A stretch of 44,846 bases of DNA from JANQRV01 sp964533785 (GTDB taxonomy: Bacteria; Bacteroidota; Bacteroidia; Chitinophagales; Saprospiraceae). The position numbers and the translations under genes were made by a program. Every line of letters starts with the position of its first letter. Position 1 is the stretch's first letter. The notes beneath the pieces were generated by a model that was not told the origin of the DNA, ran no database searches, and saw nothing but the letters and a program-made list of their open reading frames with translations. Location of the stretch: assembly GCA_964533785.1 (NCBI GenBank), contig CAZHNG010000007.1, forward strand, positions 1 through 44,846, in the 5' to 3' direction. Positions 8,577 through 16,964 of this stretch are shown here, in pieces.

Positions 8577-9452
8577 TCAGCGAATACGCTCCGAGATGCC
8601 ACCCAACTTTTCCTTCATTCTTTGCCATCTAAATCGCCGGATAAACCGTCCCTCTTTTTTATTGACAATAAAGGGCTCCTGGTTGACCCAGGCATTCAAC
8701 CACCCCCAGATCACCGCCAGACCGGTCAAGATATAGGGTTTATTCACCAAGCCTGCCTTTATTGCACTGGTCAAGGCAACTACAAAACCGTAACGCATCC
8801 GGTACATCGCCCGGCCCACTTTCATCATAACTTTTACAAATCCCGTGGAAGTGCCACGCGCCCGCAGGTGCTTTACGCGTAAATTTTCATCGGTTTTGAC
8901 TTGCCAGCCATTGAAGAGGGCCAATAGTTCATCAACGGTGTCCCAGCCCAGAGATTCCCGTAATCCGCCAATGGCTTCGAAACATTCCTTCCGGTATGCT
9001 TTGAAAGCACCCCGTATGTGATCACGGTCGGCGTAGTTTTCGTACACCCACTGCCCGTTCCTTTCCACTACGTGGACACCACCGGCCATTCCAATGGCGG
9101 GATCGGATTCAAACATTTCCATCACGCGGCTAAAATAATGAGGAGGCAATACTTGATCCGCATCTAATTTCACAATGACGTCATAATCCGTTGCGACCGT
9201 TTCAAATCCTTTATAAAAAGCCCTGATGATTTTCGCTCCCGGCTGGTGCTCAGCCTTCACTTTATTTTGTACCAACCTGATCCACGGATATTGCTGAGTA
9301 TACTGCTCGCCGATTTGAGCCGTACGATCAGTCGATCCGTCATCCACCACGATCAATGCCTGAGGAAGAAGCGATTGCTCAACGATAGAGTCCAGCGTAG
9401 TTCCGATCTTTTCTTCCTCATTAAAAGCCGGCATTACGATGATATAACGCAT
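8577..9452 (-). CDS. family 2 glycosyltransferase
   Basis: 291-aa GT-A fold glycosyltransferase that should transfer a sugar from a nucleotide donor to a lipid or polymer acceptor at the cytoplasmic membrane face. The nucleotide-binding VVDDGSTDRT lies near residues 35-44 and the metal-binding D-A-D-Q at 97-100. A later ESLGWDTVDELLAL segment follows the usual GT2 acceptor-loop pattern. A moderately hydrophobic stretch near residues 230-255 may be a membrane-associated helix. The gene converges on the FecR-like gene with 20 bp between the stops. The acceptor cannot be told from the sequence. Confidence 0.88.
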   Translation of the reverse strand: MRYIIVMPAFNEEEKIGTTLDSIVEQSLLPQALIVVDDGSTDRTAQIGEQYTQQYPWIRLVQNKVKAEHQPGAKIIRAFYKGFETVATDYDVIVKLDADQVLPPHYFSRVMEMFESDPAIGMAGGVHVVERNGQWVYENYADRDHIRGAFKAYRKECFEAIGGLRESLGWDTVDELLALFNGWQVKTDENLRVKHLRARGTSTGFVKVMMKVGRAMYRMRYGFVVALTSAIKAGLVNKPYILTGLAVIWGWLNAWVNQEPFIVNKKEGRFIRRFRWQRMKEKLGGISERIR

Positions 9453-9723
9453 AGTAATTTGATTTCAAAAAAGTGAGATTGGGTGCAATTCCCAATTGTC
9501 TCTTTTACAGAGTAAATAAGCTGTCTAAAACCAAACAAATGGAAAAATAGGGCCCCATAAGCCTAAAAAATATTCCTCAAAAATTTTTTGCACCTATGCT
9601 TTTATGTTCCTATATGTTCCATCTTCAATTAATTACCTTGATTCAAGGATAGGAACAAACTGGAATTGCGCCTAGTGGGATTGAGTTATCCGAAAGGTAA
9701 AAAAAGTTTTTAACAGTCACCTC

Positions 9724-9733
9724 ACTGTAGGTA
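9724..9733. repeat. left 10-bp target-site duplication, copy 1
   Basis: ACTGTAGGTA directly precedes the CTAGAC end of the element and is repeated as ACTGTGGGTA at 9955-9964 directly after its GTCC end, with one mismatch. Confidence 0.75.
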
Positions 9734-9954
9734 CTAGACTTTTGACGCTAGACTCTAGAAGTTAGACTTAAAACTACAACTAATTGATAATCGAGGAGGA
9801 ATTATTTATTCTGAAAAATTGATATCCATCGAATATCAGCGTTTTGTTGTCTAAAATCTAGCGTCCCCGCCTGCTGCCTGCCGACCTAGCGGTCACGGTA
9901 GGTGGGTGCCAGCGGCCGGCAGTGTGGGCAGGTAGTGTCTAGCGTCAAAAGTCC
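9734..9954 (+). mobile_element. MITE-like element, copy 1, with a nested GC-rich insertion
   Basis: Non-coding element with 17-bp perfect terminal inverted repeats, GACTTTTGACGCTAGAC at 9737-9753 and its complement at 9937-9953. A second copy lies inverted at 21108-21261 and matches along its length, including AAAATTGATATCCAT and ATATCAGCGTTTTGTTGTCTAAAATC. Both ends contain GTCTAGC-type words. Relative to copy 2 this copy carries about 68 extra bases at roughly 9866-9933. It has no reading frame for a transposase, so movement would need an enzyme from elsewhere. It sits about 140 bp upstream of typA. Confidence 0.85.
9866..9933. repeat. GC-rich imperfect palindrome nested in the mobile element
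   Basis: This segment is absent from the otherwise matching copy at 21108-21261. It is much richer in G+C than its surroundings. Its ends are imperfectly inverted: CCTGCTGCCTGCCGACC near the left and the complement of CCTGCCCACACTGCCGGCC near the right. It resembles the short GC-rich palindromes scattered in many Bacteroidota genomes, but I cannot confirm family membership. Confidence 0.65.
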
Positions 9955-9964
9955 ACTGTGGGTA
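9955..9964. repeat. right 10-bp target-site duplication, copy 1
   Basis: ACTGTGGGTA, partner of ACTGTAGGTA at 9724-9733. The pair flanks the element exactly at its CTAG and GTCC ends. Confidence 0.75.
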
Positions 9965-10091
9965 TCACCTTGGAAAAAAATACCGCAATTCCGACAATAT
10001 CTCAGGAGATAAATATATTTTTGCAGGTCTTTTGCAAGGTGCTGTACACCGGTAAAAGATAATTGACTCAACGACTGTTATTTACATCAAT

Positions 10092-11903
10092 ATGAAATCA
10101 CTTCGCAACATTGCAATTATTGCCCATGTCGACCATGGGAAAACTACATTGGTGGATAAAATGCTGCTTGCCGGCCAACTCTTCCAGGATCACGAAACCC
10201 CGGGAGAATTGATCATGGACAGCAACGACCTGGAAAGGGAACGCGGCATCACCATTCTGGCAAAAAATGTCTCCATCACTTATAAGGACGTCAAGATCAA
10301 TATTATTGACACCCCCGGTCACAGCGACTTCGGAGGGGAAGTAGAACGGGTTTTGAATATGGCGGACGGAGTATTACTACTCGTAGATGCTTTCGAAGGA
10401 CCGATGCCGCAAACGCGCTTTGTATTGCAAAAGGCATTGGAAATTGGTCTCAACCCTATCGTTGTTATCAACAAAGTAGATAAGGAAAATTGCACTCCCG
10501 ACGAGGCACAGGAAGCCGTTTTTGACTTGATGGTCGAATTGGATGCTACAGAAGAACAACTGGAATTTCCTACTATTTTTGGTTCGGCAAAATTGGGTTG
10601 GATGAGTCCGGATTGGCGTGAACCTACCCAGGACATCACTCCTTTACTGGATGCGATCATTGAGCATGTACCGCCTCCTCGCGTTGACCAGGAAGGCACG
10701 CCGCAGTTATTGATCACTTCGCTGGATTATTCCAATTATATCGGAAGAATTGCCGTTGGTCGCTTAAATCGCGGTACGCTTAAAAACGGGCAGCAAGTAG
10801 CTTTGATGAAGAACGGCGAATTGCACTCTAAAAGCAGGGTTCGCGACTTGTTCACCTTCGAAGGTTTTGAAAAGAAGAAAGCGGAAGCAGTACATGCAGG
10901 TGAAATCTGCGCCATCGTAGGTGTCGAGAATTTTGAGATCGGTGATACGATCGCTGATCCGGAAACGCCGGAGGCTCTGCCTTCTATTGCCATCGATGAG
11001 CCGACCATGAGTATGGTCTTTACCATTAATGATTCTCCCTTTTTCGGACAAGAAGGAAAGTACGTTACTTCAAGGCACATTTCCGATCGCCTGGAAAAAG
11101 AACTGGAAAAAAATCTGGCGCTCCGCATTGAAGCTACGGATTCAGCAGACTCTTTTCGCGTATACGGCCGGGGAGTTTTACACCTTGCCGTGCTGATCGA
11201 AACCATGCGCCGGGAAGGTTATGAACTACAGATAGGGCAACCGCAGGTGATTACCAAAGTGATCGACGGCGTCACCCACGAACCGGTCGAGGAGTTGACG
11301 ATAGATTTGCCGGAGAACATTTCGGGAAAGGCGATCGAAATGGTCACCAAGCGCAAAGGTTTACTACAATCGATGGAAACCAGAGGAGAACGGTCGATCT
11401 TAAAATTCGAGATTCCTTCGAGAGGTATCATCGGTTTGCGTAGTCAAATGCTTACCGCAACGGCCGGAGAAGCTATTATGACCCATCGTTTTACTGAATT
11501 TCAGCCACATAAGGGGGAAATCCCCGGTCGCATTAACGGTTCTATGATCAGTATGGAAACCGGAAAATCCATCCCCTACAGCATCAATAACTTGCAGGAA
11601 AGGGGCAAATTTTTCGTTGCTTCTAACGAGGATATCTACGAAGGCCAGGTAGTCGGTGAAAATAGCCGTCCGGGCGATATGGTGGTCAACTTAACCAAAT
11701 CTAAAAAACTGACCAACGTACGTGCCGCCGGTAGTGATGACAAACTCAAACTCATTCCACCTCGCAAATTTACCCTGGAGGAAGCACTCGAATATATTCA
11801 GGAAGATGAATACGTAGAGGTAACACCGGATTCTTTGCGCCTGCGGAAGATTTTATTGAAAGAACACGAAAGAAAACGGGCAAAAAATAAGGCCTTAGCG
11901 TAA
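10092..11903 (+). CDS. typA: translational GTPase TypA/BipA
   Basis: 603-aa ribosome-binding GTPase of the EF-G/LepA superfamily, involved in ribosome assembly and stress or cold adaptation. The P-loop A-H-V-D-H-G-K-T-T is at residues 11-19. Switch and G-box motifs follow: RERGITI, DTPGHSDFGGEVERV and NKVDKEN. The domain-V and C-terminal region has the TypA-specific SRGIIGLRSQMLTATAGEAIM and the end pattern TPDSLRLRKILL. The length is standard. The gene is alone on its strand, with the mobile element in its upstream region and a fragment of the same repeat just after its end. Confidence 0.97.
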   Translation: MKSLRNIAIIAHVDHGKTTLVDKMLLAGQLFQDHETPGELIMDSNDLERERGITILAKNVSITYKDVKINIIDTPGHSDFGGEVERVLNMADGVLLLVDAFEGPMPQTRFVLQKALEIGLNPIVVINKVDKENCTPDEAQEAVFDLMVELDATEEQLEFPTIFGSAKLGWMSPDWREPTQDITPLLDAIIEHVPPPRVDQEGTPQLLITSLDYSNYIGRIAVGRLNRGTLKNGQQVALMKNGELHSKSRVRDLFTFEGFEKKKAEAVHAGEICAIVGVENFEIGDTIADPETPEALPSIAIDEPTMSMVFTINDSPFFGQEGKYVTSRHISDRLEKELEKNLALRIEATDSADSFRVYGRGVLHLAVLIETMRREGYELQIGQPQVITKVIDGVTHEPVEELTIDLPENISGKAIEMVTKRKGLLQSMETRGERSILKFEIPSRGIIGLRSQMLTATAGEAIMTHRFTEFQPHKGEIPGRINGSMISMETGKSIPYSINNLQERGKFFVASNEDIYEGQVVGENSRPGDMVVNLTKSKKLTNVRAAGSDDKLKLIPPRKFTLEEALEYIQEDEYVEVTPDSLRLRKILLKEHERKRAKNKALA

Positions 11904-11938
11904 AAATGAGTCATCCAGAACTTTGAAGAACTTTTATT

Positions 11939-11953
11939 AGACTTTTGACGCTA
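11939..11953. repeat. solo end of the mobile element
   Basis: AGACTTTTGACGCTA matches the terminal inverted repeat of the elements at 9734 and 21108 but no partner end is nearby. It lies in the short gap between the convergent typA and S41 protease genes, 36 bp after the typA stop. It may be a relic of excision or an independent short word. Confidence 0.6.
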
Positions 11954-11975
11954 CAGGCTGGCGCTTCCAGGTTTC

Positions 11976-13433
11976 TTACTTCGTTGGCTCCTGAATAAGC
12001 TCCAACGCAAACGCCATCCCTTCGTCCTTTTCTTCTAAGATCCCTCTTTTACTGGGCTCTACCGTAAAATCGGGCACAACGCCCCTACCCTTCTCGTATT
12101 CTGTAACATTCATAGTGTAGCGCACCAAAGGAATGTAGTTGCCGATCTTTGTATGTTTCAGGGTGAGAAAAGCAAAAAGGGCGCTGGTATTTCCTTGCAT
12201 AGCCCCGCCGGTTTCTGTACCGATGAAAACCGTATTTGGCCGGTGTGCTTTGGAAAAGGCCGTAAGTTCCGCAGCGGCAGAGTAGGTGGCCCCGCTGACT
12301 AAAAAGTACAATTTACCCTGGAAATGATCTTTTTTGGGTTTTTGTAAACGCAAACCTTTTGTTCTAAAGGTCGGCTTGACGAGAAAGCGCCCTTCTTTCT
12401 TCTTAATGAAAAATTTGCTGATCAAACTATTTTTCACCTCAGTCGGCAAGTACACTTGTTGAGTAATTATCTTATCATATGGCAACGGATTGGCCTCCAT
12501 GCTTTTGTAAAATTGAAATGGCTCATCCGTCAAGTAGCGATACAGCAAAGAGGCGTAGTTGTCCTCTCCTCCTCCATTATTCCGCAAGTCAATAATCAAA
12601 TGTTCAATGGCCCTAGCCTTTAGTTGCTTAAAGAAATCGGCTAAATACTTCTTATACTTCAGATCGGCATTTTTTAATACGTCCTTTTCAAAAGTATTGA
12701 TGGTCAATACTGCGGTATTCAGATCCGCCTTAATGTTATAGGTCAGTAATGGCTGCTGAGGATAAAAGGCACTGCTGATACGGCTTAAACTATCGGCAGA
12801 GATAGGATCTCGCAGGATCACCGAACCATCAGCAAACTGGATCTTGTAAGTAGTATCCTGATATACCAGGTTATACCAAAACCCAAAGCTGCCGCTATTG
12901 TTAAAGAAAAGGGGCTGTGGCGTTATAATATAACCGTCTGTTCCTTTTAGTCCTGAAATTTTCTCCAACATCTCTTCCACCCCGTGACCATTGATACTCG
13001 CAACTTCTTTCATTGATTTGGTTTGGGTATCATAATCGTAATACAAATAGAGCTTACCCTTTACGTACCGGAACTCCAGCGGCATTCTGTTCTGCAAAGT
13101 ACTTCTTGCTTCATCCGAAGGCAAAGTTCCCGTATGCCCGCAATTGATTTTTGCTGTAATCGGCGCGATTAGATTATAAAACTCAAACTCGCTCATTTCC
13201 CGCACCAGCTTTTCTTCGACCTCATTCATCAGGTTATCGACCTCCGTTTTGGGAGTATACCAATATAAGGATGGATGCAGTTCCTCCAGAACAGTTTTAT
13301 ACTGGTTGAAGTCTTCCTGTAACTGCTGTGGAGGGTATTTCCTATTATAATAGTCGTTCTGCTGGGCAAAGAGAGATAAGGGAGCCGTAATGAGAATGAA
13401 CCAGAAAAGAAATAGATCGACGGAATTACTCAT
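11976..13433 (-). CDS. S41 family peptidase (tail-specific protease-like), exported
   Basis: Serine protease of the C-terminal processing family, predicted to act in the periplasm or at the outer membrane. The open frame reaches 13511, but the ATG at 13433 begins directly with a signal peptide (SVDLFLFWFILITAPLSLFAQ), giving 485 aa. The core S41 fold shows IIDLRNNGGGEDNYASLLYRYL and the nucleophile region GATYSAAAEL, serine near residue 384. A further conserved ETGGAMQGN segment follows. No PDZ domain is obvious, which fits the stand-alone Bacteroidota S41 group. It lies 97 bp after the HIT gene on the same strand. Confidence 0.87.
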   Translation of the reverse strand: MSNSVDLFLFWFILITAPLSLFAQQNDYYNRKYPPQQLQEDFNQYKTVLEELHPSLYWYTPKTEVDNLMNEVEEKLVREMSEFEFYNLIAPITAKINCGHTGTLPSDEARSTLQNRMPLEFRYVKGKLYLYYDYDTQTKSMKEVASINGHGVEEMLEKISGLKGTDGYIITPQPLFFNNSGSFGFWYNLVYQDTTYKIQFADGSVILRDPISADSLSRISSAFYPQQPLLTYNIKADLNTAVLTINTFEKDVLKNADLKYKKYLADFFKQLKARAIEHLIIDLRNNGGGEDNYASLLYRYLTDEPFQFYKSMEANPLPYDKIITQQVYLPTEVKNSLISKFFIKKKEGRFLVKPTFRTKGLRLQKPKKDHFQGKLYFLVSGATYSAAAELTAFSKAHRPNTVFIGTETGGAMQGNTSALFAFLTLKHTKIGNYIPLVRYTMNVTEYEKGRGVVPDFTVEPSKRGILEEKDEGMAFALELIQEPTK

Positions 13434-13530
13434 AGGTGGACGCAATTTTAATCCAGAAAAACAGTTTCGAAGAACCAAATTTGCAAAAGAAAAAGAAGAA
13501 TAGCGTCGCAAAATAGTGATTTGAGACGTC

Positions 13531-13935
13531 TCAATTATTTAACTTTTCCAACAATGCATCAAACTTCCCCCGCCACTGCGGATGAGTAGTCCACCGAATT
13601 CCCTGACCGTCGCCCCTGCGTCGCGGAACAACGTGAAAATGAATGTGAAAAACATCCTGCTGCGCTTCAGCACCAGAACTATTGATGACCTGAACATTGC
13701 GCAGCCCCAGCTTCTCCTGATACAAATCAACTACCCGTTTTACCATTACAATGATATCCTGTAAAACCTCCGGAGGCGTGTCGAACATATTTTCGTAGTG
13801 TTGCTTAGGAATGATCAAAGTGTGGTATTCGCTCACCGGATTAATATCCAGAAAAGCATAGGTATTGTCCGATTCCAATACCTTCCAGGAAGGCGCTTCT
13901 TTGTTGATGATTTTGCAAAAAATACAGTTGTGCAT
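13531..13935 (-). CDS. HIT family nucleotide hydrolase (HinT-like)
   Basis: 134-aa purine nucleoside phosphoramidase-type protein of the cytoplasm. The histidine triad H97-I-H99-F-H101-V-V is present, with the preceding family pattern VINSSGAEAQQDVFHIH. The N-terminal CIFCKIINKEAPS segment with C4 and C7 is also typical. Length and order are those of a stand-alone HinT. It is followed on the same strand by the S41 peptidase gene. Confidence 0.95.
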   Translation of the reverse strand: MHNCIFCKIINKEAPSWKVLESDNTYAFLDINPVSEYHTLIIPKQHYENMFDTPPEVLQDIIVMVKRVVDLYQEKLGLRNVQVINSSGAEAQQDVFHIHFHVVPRRRGDGQGIRWTTHPQWRGKFDALLEKLNN

Positions 13936-14142
13936 AGATTAAGGTTAAGTCTCGACGGTTTAGGAAAGTAAGTGGGTGTGCCTTAGAATTTACTAATGCT
14001 CGCAAGAGACGCTGTCTCGATGCAGTGAAACCCCCAAATCTCTGACTCAATAGGCGCTAAAAGTCATAGACTTATAGTTTTGGTACCAGATGCCACAAAA
14101 GGGGCTGCTGGTCGACAGACAAGTCTAAAGGATACTGGAAAT

Positions 14143-15324
14143 TCAACCTCTCTTCAGGTCCTCTTCCGTTAATTGACTGATGATACTTAAAAAAGCATTT
14201 TTGATCTGGGCATAGGAGGTTTTCAGTGAGCGGGGATCCTCAATTCCCATCGTTTCTTTCTTCTTATTACCGTTGTATTCTCCGTAACGCACCAAGATAG
14301 TCGTCCGATAAGAATTATTGCTGATCAATTTGTACAAAATTTCAAATGCTTTGGGGATGTTGTCCATAGCGATCAGGAGTTCAAGGTCGCTCTTCAATTC
14401 AGAAAGCGGTAGTTTTGCCCAATCCTTTTCGGGGATCGAAGCCGGTGGTTCCGGTTGAGAAGTTGACGTTCCCCTTTTTTTTGCTTCCTCTTCCGCTGCG
14501 ATCGTTTTCCGTTCTTCTTCTACTGCAAATTCCCAGTCTTTACCCTTCCGTAAAAAAACGAATTGCCCTCCTTCGTGGCCCGCTCCGATCAGGGGTGCAA
14601 AATCCGGCACCTGGGTTTGACTGTTATAATCGAAGCCCTCTCTTATGCCTTCTCCCAATTTACTTACCCACATGCCATCATCGATGTTGTTTTTCAACCT
14701 GCTGATCAACAACTTGGCAAATGGGCTATTATCACCTAAAGAACCATCAGAAACCACCTCCAACTGCCCGGAGGTGATCAGCCAACGGGAAGGTTTAGAA
14801 ATAAATCGTTTTACTAAATTGTCATTTTTATTACTCCGCATCAAGGAGCCCGAAAAGCAAGAATCCACGACGCCCAGCACATGCCTAGCCTTTAAACTCC
14901 GAATCAACCCCAATACTTCATCATTCGAAAGGTAGGTAAAACGCTTATTGGCCACTGCATCTACCGGCAACCAATACCCTTTGGTGAGGTGTTTAAAATA
15001 TTCTCCATGTCCCGAAAAATAGAACACCAAACTATCCTCCGGTTCTATTTTATGAATAAGTTGGTCGAACATATCGATAATGTTGGCCCGCGTCGCTTCT
15101 TCATTGAGTAAAACCGTAGTATCTTCATTCTGAAATTGATATTTCTTGATCAATACCTCTTTAAAACTCAATGCATCCCTCACCGCATTTCTCAGAGGCG
15201 GAACGCCATTTTTATACTCATCGATCCCGATCACCAACAAGTAATTCTTTCCAAACTCGATATTCAACTTATTATCATCAGGCTTTCGCCCGCTTCCTTT
15301 CGTTTGTTCGTCTTTCGAGGACAT
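14143..15324 (-). CDS. caspase-like (peptidase C14) protein with C-terminal effector-associated-type domain
   Basis: 393-aa protein with a caspase/metacaspase fold in residues about 26-250. The catalytic dyad is visible: H106 in FYFSGHGEYF and C156 in VVDSCFSGS. The core strand NYLLVIGIDEYKNGVPPLRNAV is also typical. A charged linker follows (about 265-300). A last helical domain of about 85 residues (LSELKSDLELLIAMDNIPKAFEIL onward, ending NAFLSIISQL) resembles the short effector-associated domains (EAD11-like) found on bacterial caspases and STAND proteins, which recruit partners in conflict systems. The EAD assignment is from pattern memory. There is no signal peptide. The HtrA terminator lies just upstream, so it has its own promoter. 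Confidence 0.82.
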   Translation of the reverse strand: MSSKDEQTKGSGRKPDDNKLNIEFGKNYLLVIGIDEYKNGVPPLRNAVRDALSFKEVLIKKYQFQNEDTTVLLNEEATRANIIDMFDQLIHKIEPEDSLVFYFSGHGEYFKHLTKGYWLPVDAVANKRFTYLSNDEVLGLIRSLKARHVLGVVDSCFSGSLMRSNKNDNLVKRFISKPSRWLITSGQLEVVSDGSLGDNSPFAKLLISRLKNNIDDGMWVSKLGEGIREGFDYNSQTQVPDFAPLIGAGHEGGQFVFLRKGKDWEFAVEEERKTIAAEEEAKKRGTSTSQPEPPASIPEKDWAKLPLSELKSDLELLIAMDNIPKAFEILYKLISNNSYRTTILVRYGEYNGNKKKETMGIEDPRSLKTSYAQIKNAFLSIISQLTEEDLKRG

Positions 15325-15364
15325 GTGCAGGTAAATTGGTTTATTGGGCTAAAATAATAAAAAA

Positions 15365-15403
15365 TGCCTACGGTAGAAGTAGAATAATCTTTTACCGTAG
15401 GCA
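15365..15403 (-). terminator. rho-independent terminator of the HtrA transcript
   Basis: An 11-bp perfect stem (TGCCTACGGTA at 15365-15375 and its complement at 15393-15403) is followed on the minus strand by a run of six T. It sits about 50 bp after the HtrA stop and before the caspase-like start. Confidence 0.8.
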
Positions 15404-15452
15404 AAACAGGTTAGGCAAGTTCGAACCCGCTTAACTCGTTTAACTCGTTCCC

Positions 15453-16964
15453 TTACATTCCAAAGGCATAATACTGCGCCTCCTCCGGAGCATTCTCATA
15501 AATACCTTCGATCATCACCCCACCCTTTTTCTTCTCAAGCGCATTGACGAAATCTTCGGTATCTTTCACTTTTCTACCGTCAATCCTGGTAATGATAAAG
15601 CCTTCGCGCATGTTGGTCGATCTGCGAATTTTCCCAGGATACAACCTGGTCACCACTACTCCACCGTCAAGCTCCAATTCTTTTGCTTTGTCAGGATCGA
15701 GGTTTTCCAGTTCTACGCCCAATCTATTGTAAAGATCTTTAAATTCTTTCTTAACGATCTCGGTACCACCGGATGGACTGTTCAATGTAACGGCGAAAGT
15801 GCGGTCTTTACCGGCGCGATTGACGGACAAGGTAACGACATCACCTGGACGTTTACGGGCGATCATCTCTTGTAATTCCGGCGTAGAAGTTACTTCCGCA
15901 CCATCTACTTGAAGGATCACATCACCCGGCTGAATACCGGCTTCACCAGCAGCACTGTTTTCCAGAAGACTGTCAACATAAACACCATTATTCAGATCTA
16001 AATTTTCTTCTCTTGCCAGGTTACTATCCACGGAGCGGATCATAATACCCAATACCCCACGTTGAACAGTACCGTATTCCAGCAAGTCTTCCACGATCTT
16101 GTTCACGATATTACTGGGTACGGCAAAACCATAACCACTGTAGGCCCCGGTAGGGCTGGCGATCGCTGTATTAATACCGACCAAAGCACCTTCCAGATTT
16201 ACCAACGCACCACCGCTGTTACCAGGATTGATAGCAGCATCGGTCTGAATGAAACTCTCGATCGCAAATCGTTCGCGTAATATGTTGATACTTCTTCCTT
16301 TAGCACTTACAATACCAGCCGTGACGGTAGAATTCAAGCTAAAGGGGTTACCCACCGCCATTACCCACTGACCGACTTTTACGTCATCTGAATTCACAAA
16401 AGGAAGGCTTGGTAATCCCGTCTCTTCAATTTTTATCAAAGCCAGATCGGTGGTCGGGTCAGCTCCGATAACCGTGGCTTTATAGCTTCTGTTGTCCAAT
16501 AAAGTTACTTCAATATCTTCCGCATTGGCAATAACGTGATTGTTGGTAACGATGTACCCGTTTTCTTCAATGATCACTCCCGATCCGGTACCTACCCTTG
16601 GTCGGGGCTGAAAATTACGCCCCTGGTCATCGCGAAAAGGAGAGTCGAAAAAGTCCTCGAAAAAATCCCGGAAAGGATCCGGTAACTGCCGTTCTCTTAG
16701 CTGTTGCTGATTATTAGGCATGGTTTGAGTCGATTTTATGTGCACTACGGCATCCACTACCTTCTCGGCTGTTTCAGAAAAATCCAGAATAGCAAGGTTG
16801 CCTTCCTCATCAACACTGTACAAAGCACTTTTACTCGGTACGCTATTGAGATGTTCAATTTTTACCGTTTTCGTATTTCTATCTTCTAAATAGTTGAAAA
16901 CACTAATGGTTGCGGTACTCACAATTAGTGCAATCAAGGCCGCATAGATCAATGTTTTATTCAT
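15453..16964 (-). CDS. Do-like periplasmic serine protease (DegP/HtrA)
   Basis: Envelope protein quality-control protease/chaperone. The open frame extends to 17030, but the ATG at 16964 begins with a membrane/signal segment (MNKTLIYAALIALIVS), giving 503 aa. The trypsin-like domain has the full triad: His near 142 (TNNHVI), Asp near 171 (PTTDLALIKI) and Ser near 250 (INPGNSGGALV). Two PDZ domains follow, the first around residues 305-400 (LENSAAGEAGIQPGDVI) and a shorter second one near 420-500. It ends with a good terminator. Inducibility by envelope stress is likely from family knowledge but no regulatory site was identified. Confidence 0.95.
   Translation of the reverse strand: MNKTLIYAALIALIVSTATISVFNYLEDRNTKTVKIEHLNSVPSKSALYSVDEEGNLAILDFSETAEKVVDAVVHIKSTQTMPNNQQQLRERQLPDPFRDFFEDFFDSPFRDDQGRNFQPRPRVGTGSGVIIEENGYIVTNNHVIANAEDIEVTLLDNRSYKATVIGADPTTDLALIKIEETGLPSLPFVNSDDVKVGQWVMAVGNPFSLNSTVTAGIVSAKGRSINILRERFAIESFIQTDAAINPGNSGGALVNLEGALVGINTAIASPTGAYSGYGFAVPSNIVNKIVEDLLEYGTVQRGVLGIMIRSVDSNLAREENLDLNNGVYVDSLLENSAAGEAGIQPGDVILQVDGAEVTSTPELQEMIARKRPGDVVTLSVNRAGKDRTFAVTLNSPSGGTEIVKKEFKDLYNRLGVELENLDPDKAKELELDGGVVVTRLYPGKIRRSTNMREGFIITRIDGRKVKDTEDFVNALEKKKGGVMIEGIYENAPEEAQYYAFGM

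Larger units (their letters stand above)
9453..10091. other. long divergent intergenic region upstream of typA
   Basis: 639 bp between the glycosyltransferase start and the typA start must hold both promoters. The left part (9477-9504) has a small stem, ATTGGG and CCCAAT around TGCAATT. The middle and right part is occupied by copy 1 of the mobile element described at 9734-9954. A word AACTGGAATTGCGCCTAG near 9658 recurs in a close form near 35692. No RNA gene was recognised. Confidence 0.75.

Noticed and set aside
8559..8882. 107-aa plus-strand frame after the FecR-like gene
   Set aside because: It lies wholly antisense to the glycosyltransferase, whose motifs are intact.
9886..10071. Minus-strand 61-aa frame with two CxxC pairs (CRNC and CPHC), zinc-ribbon-like
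   Set aside because: Its second CxxC pair is encoded by the end of the mobile element and the GC-rich insertion, so the pattern is probably accidental. At best the first 40 codons could be a disrupted gene; I saw no independent support.
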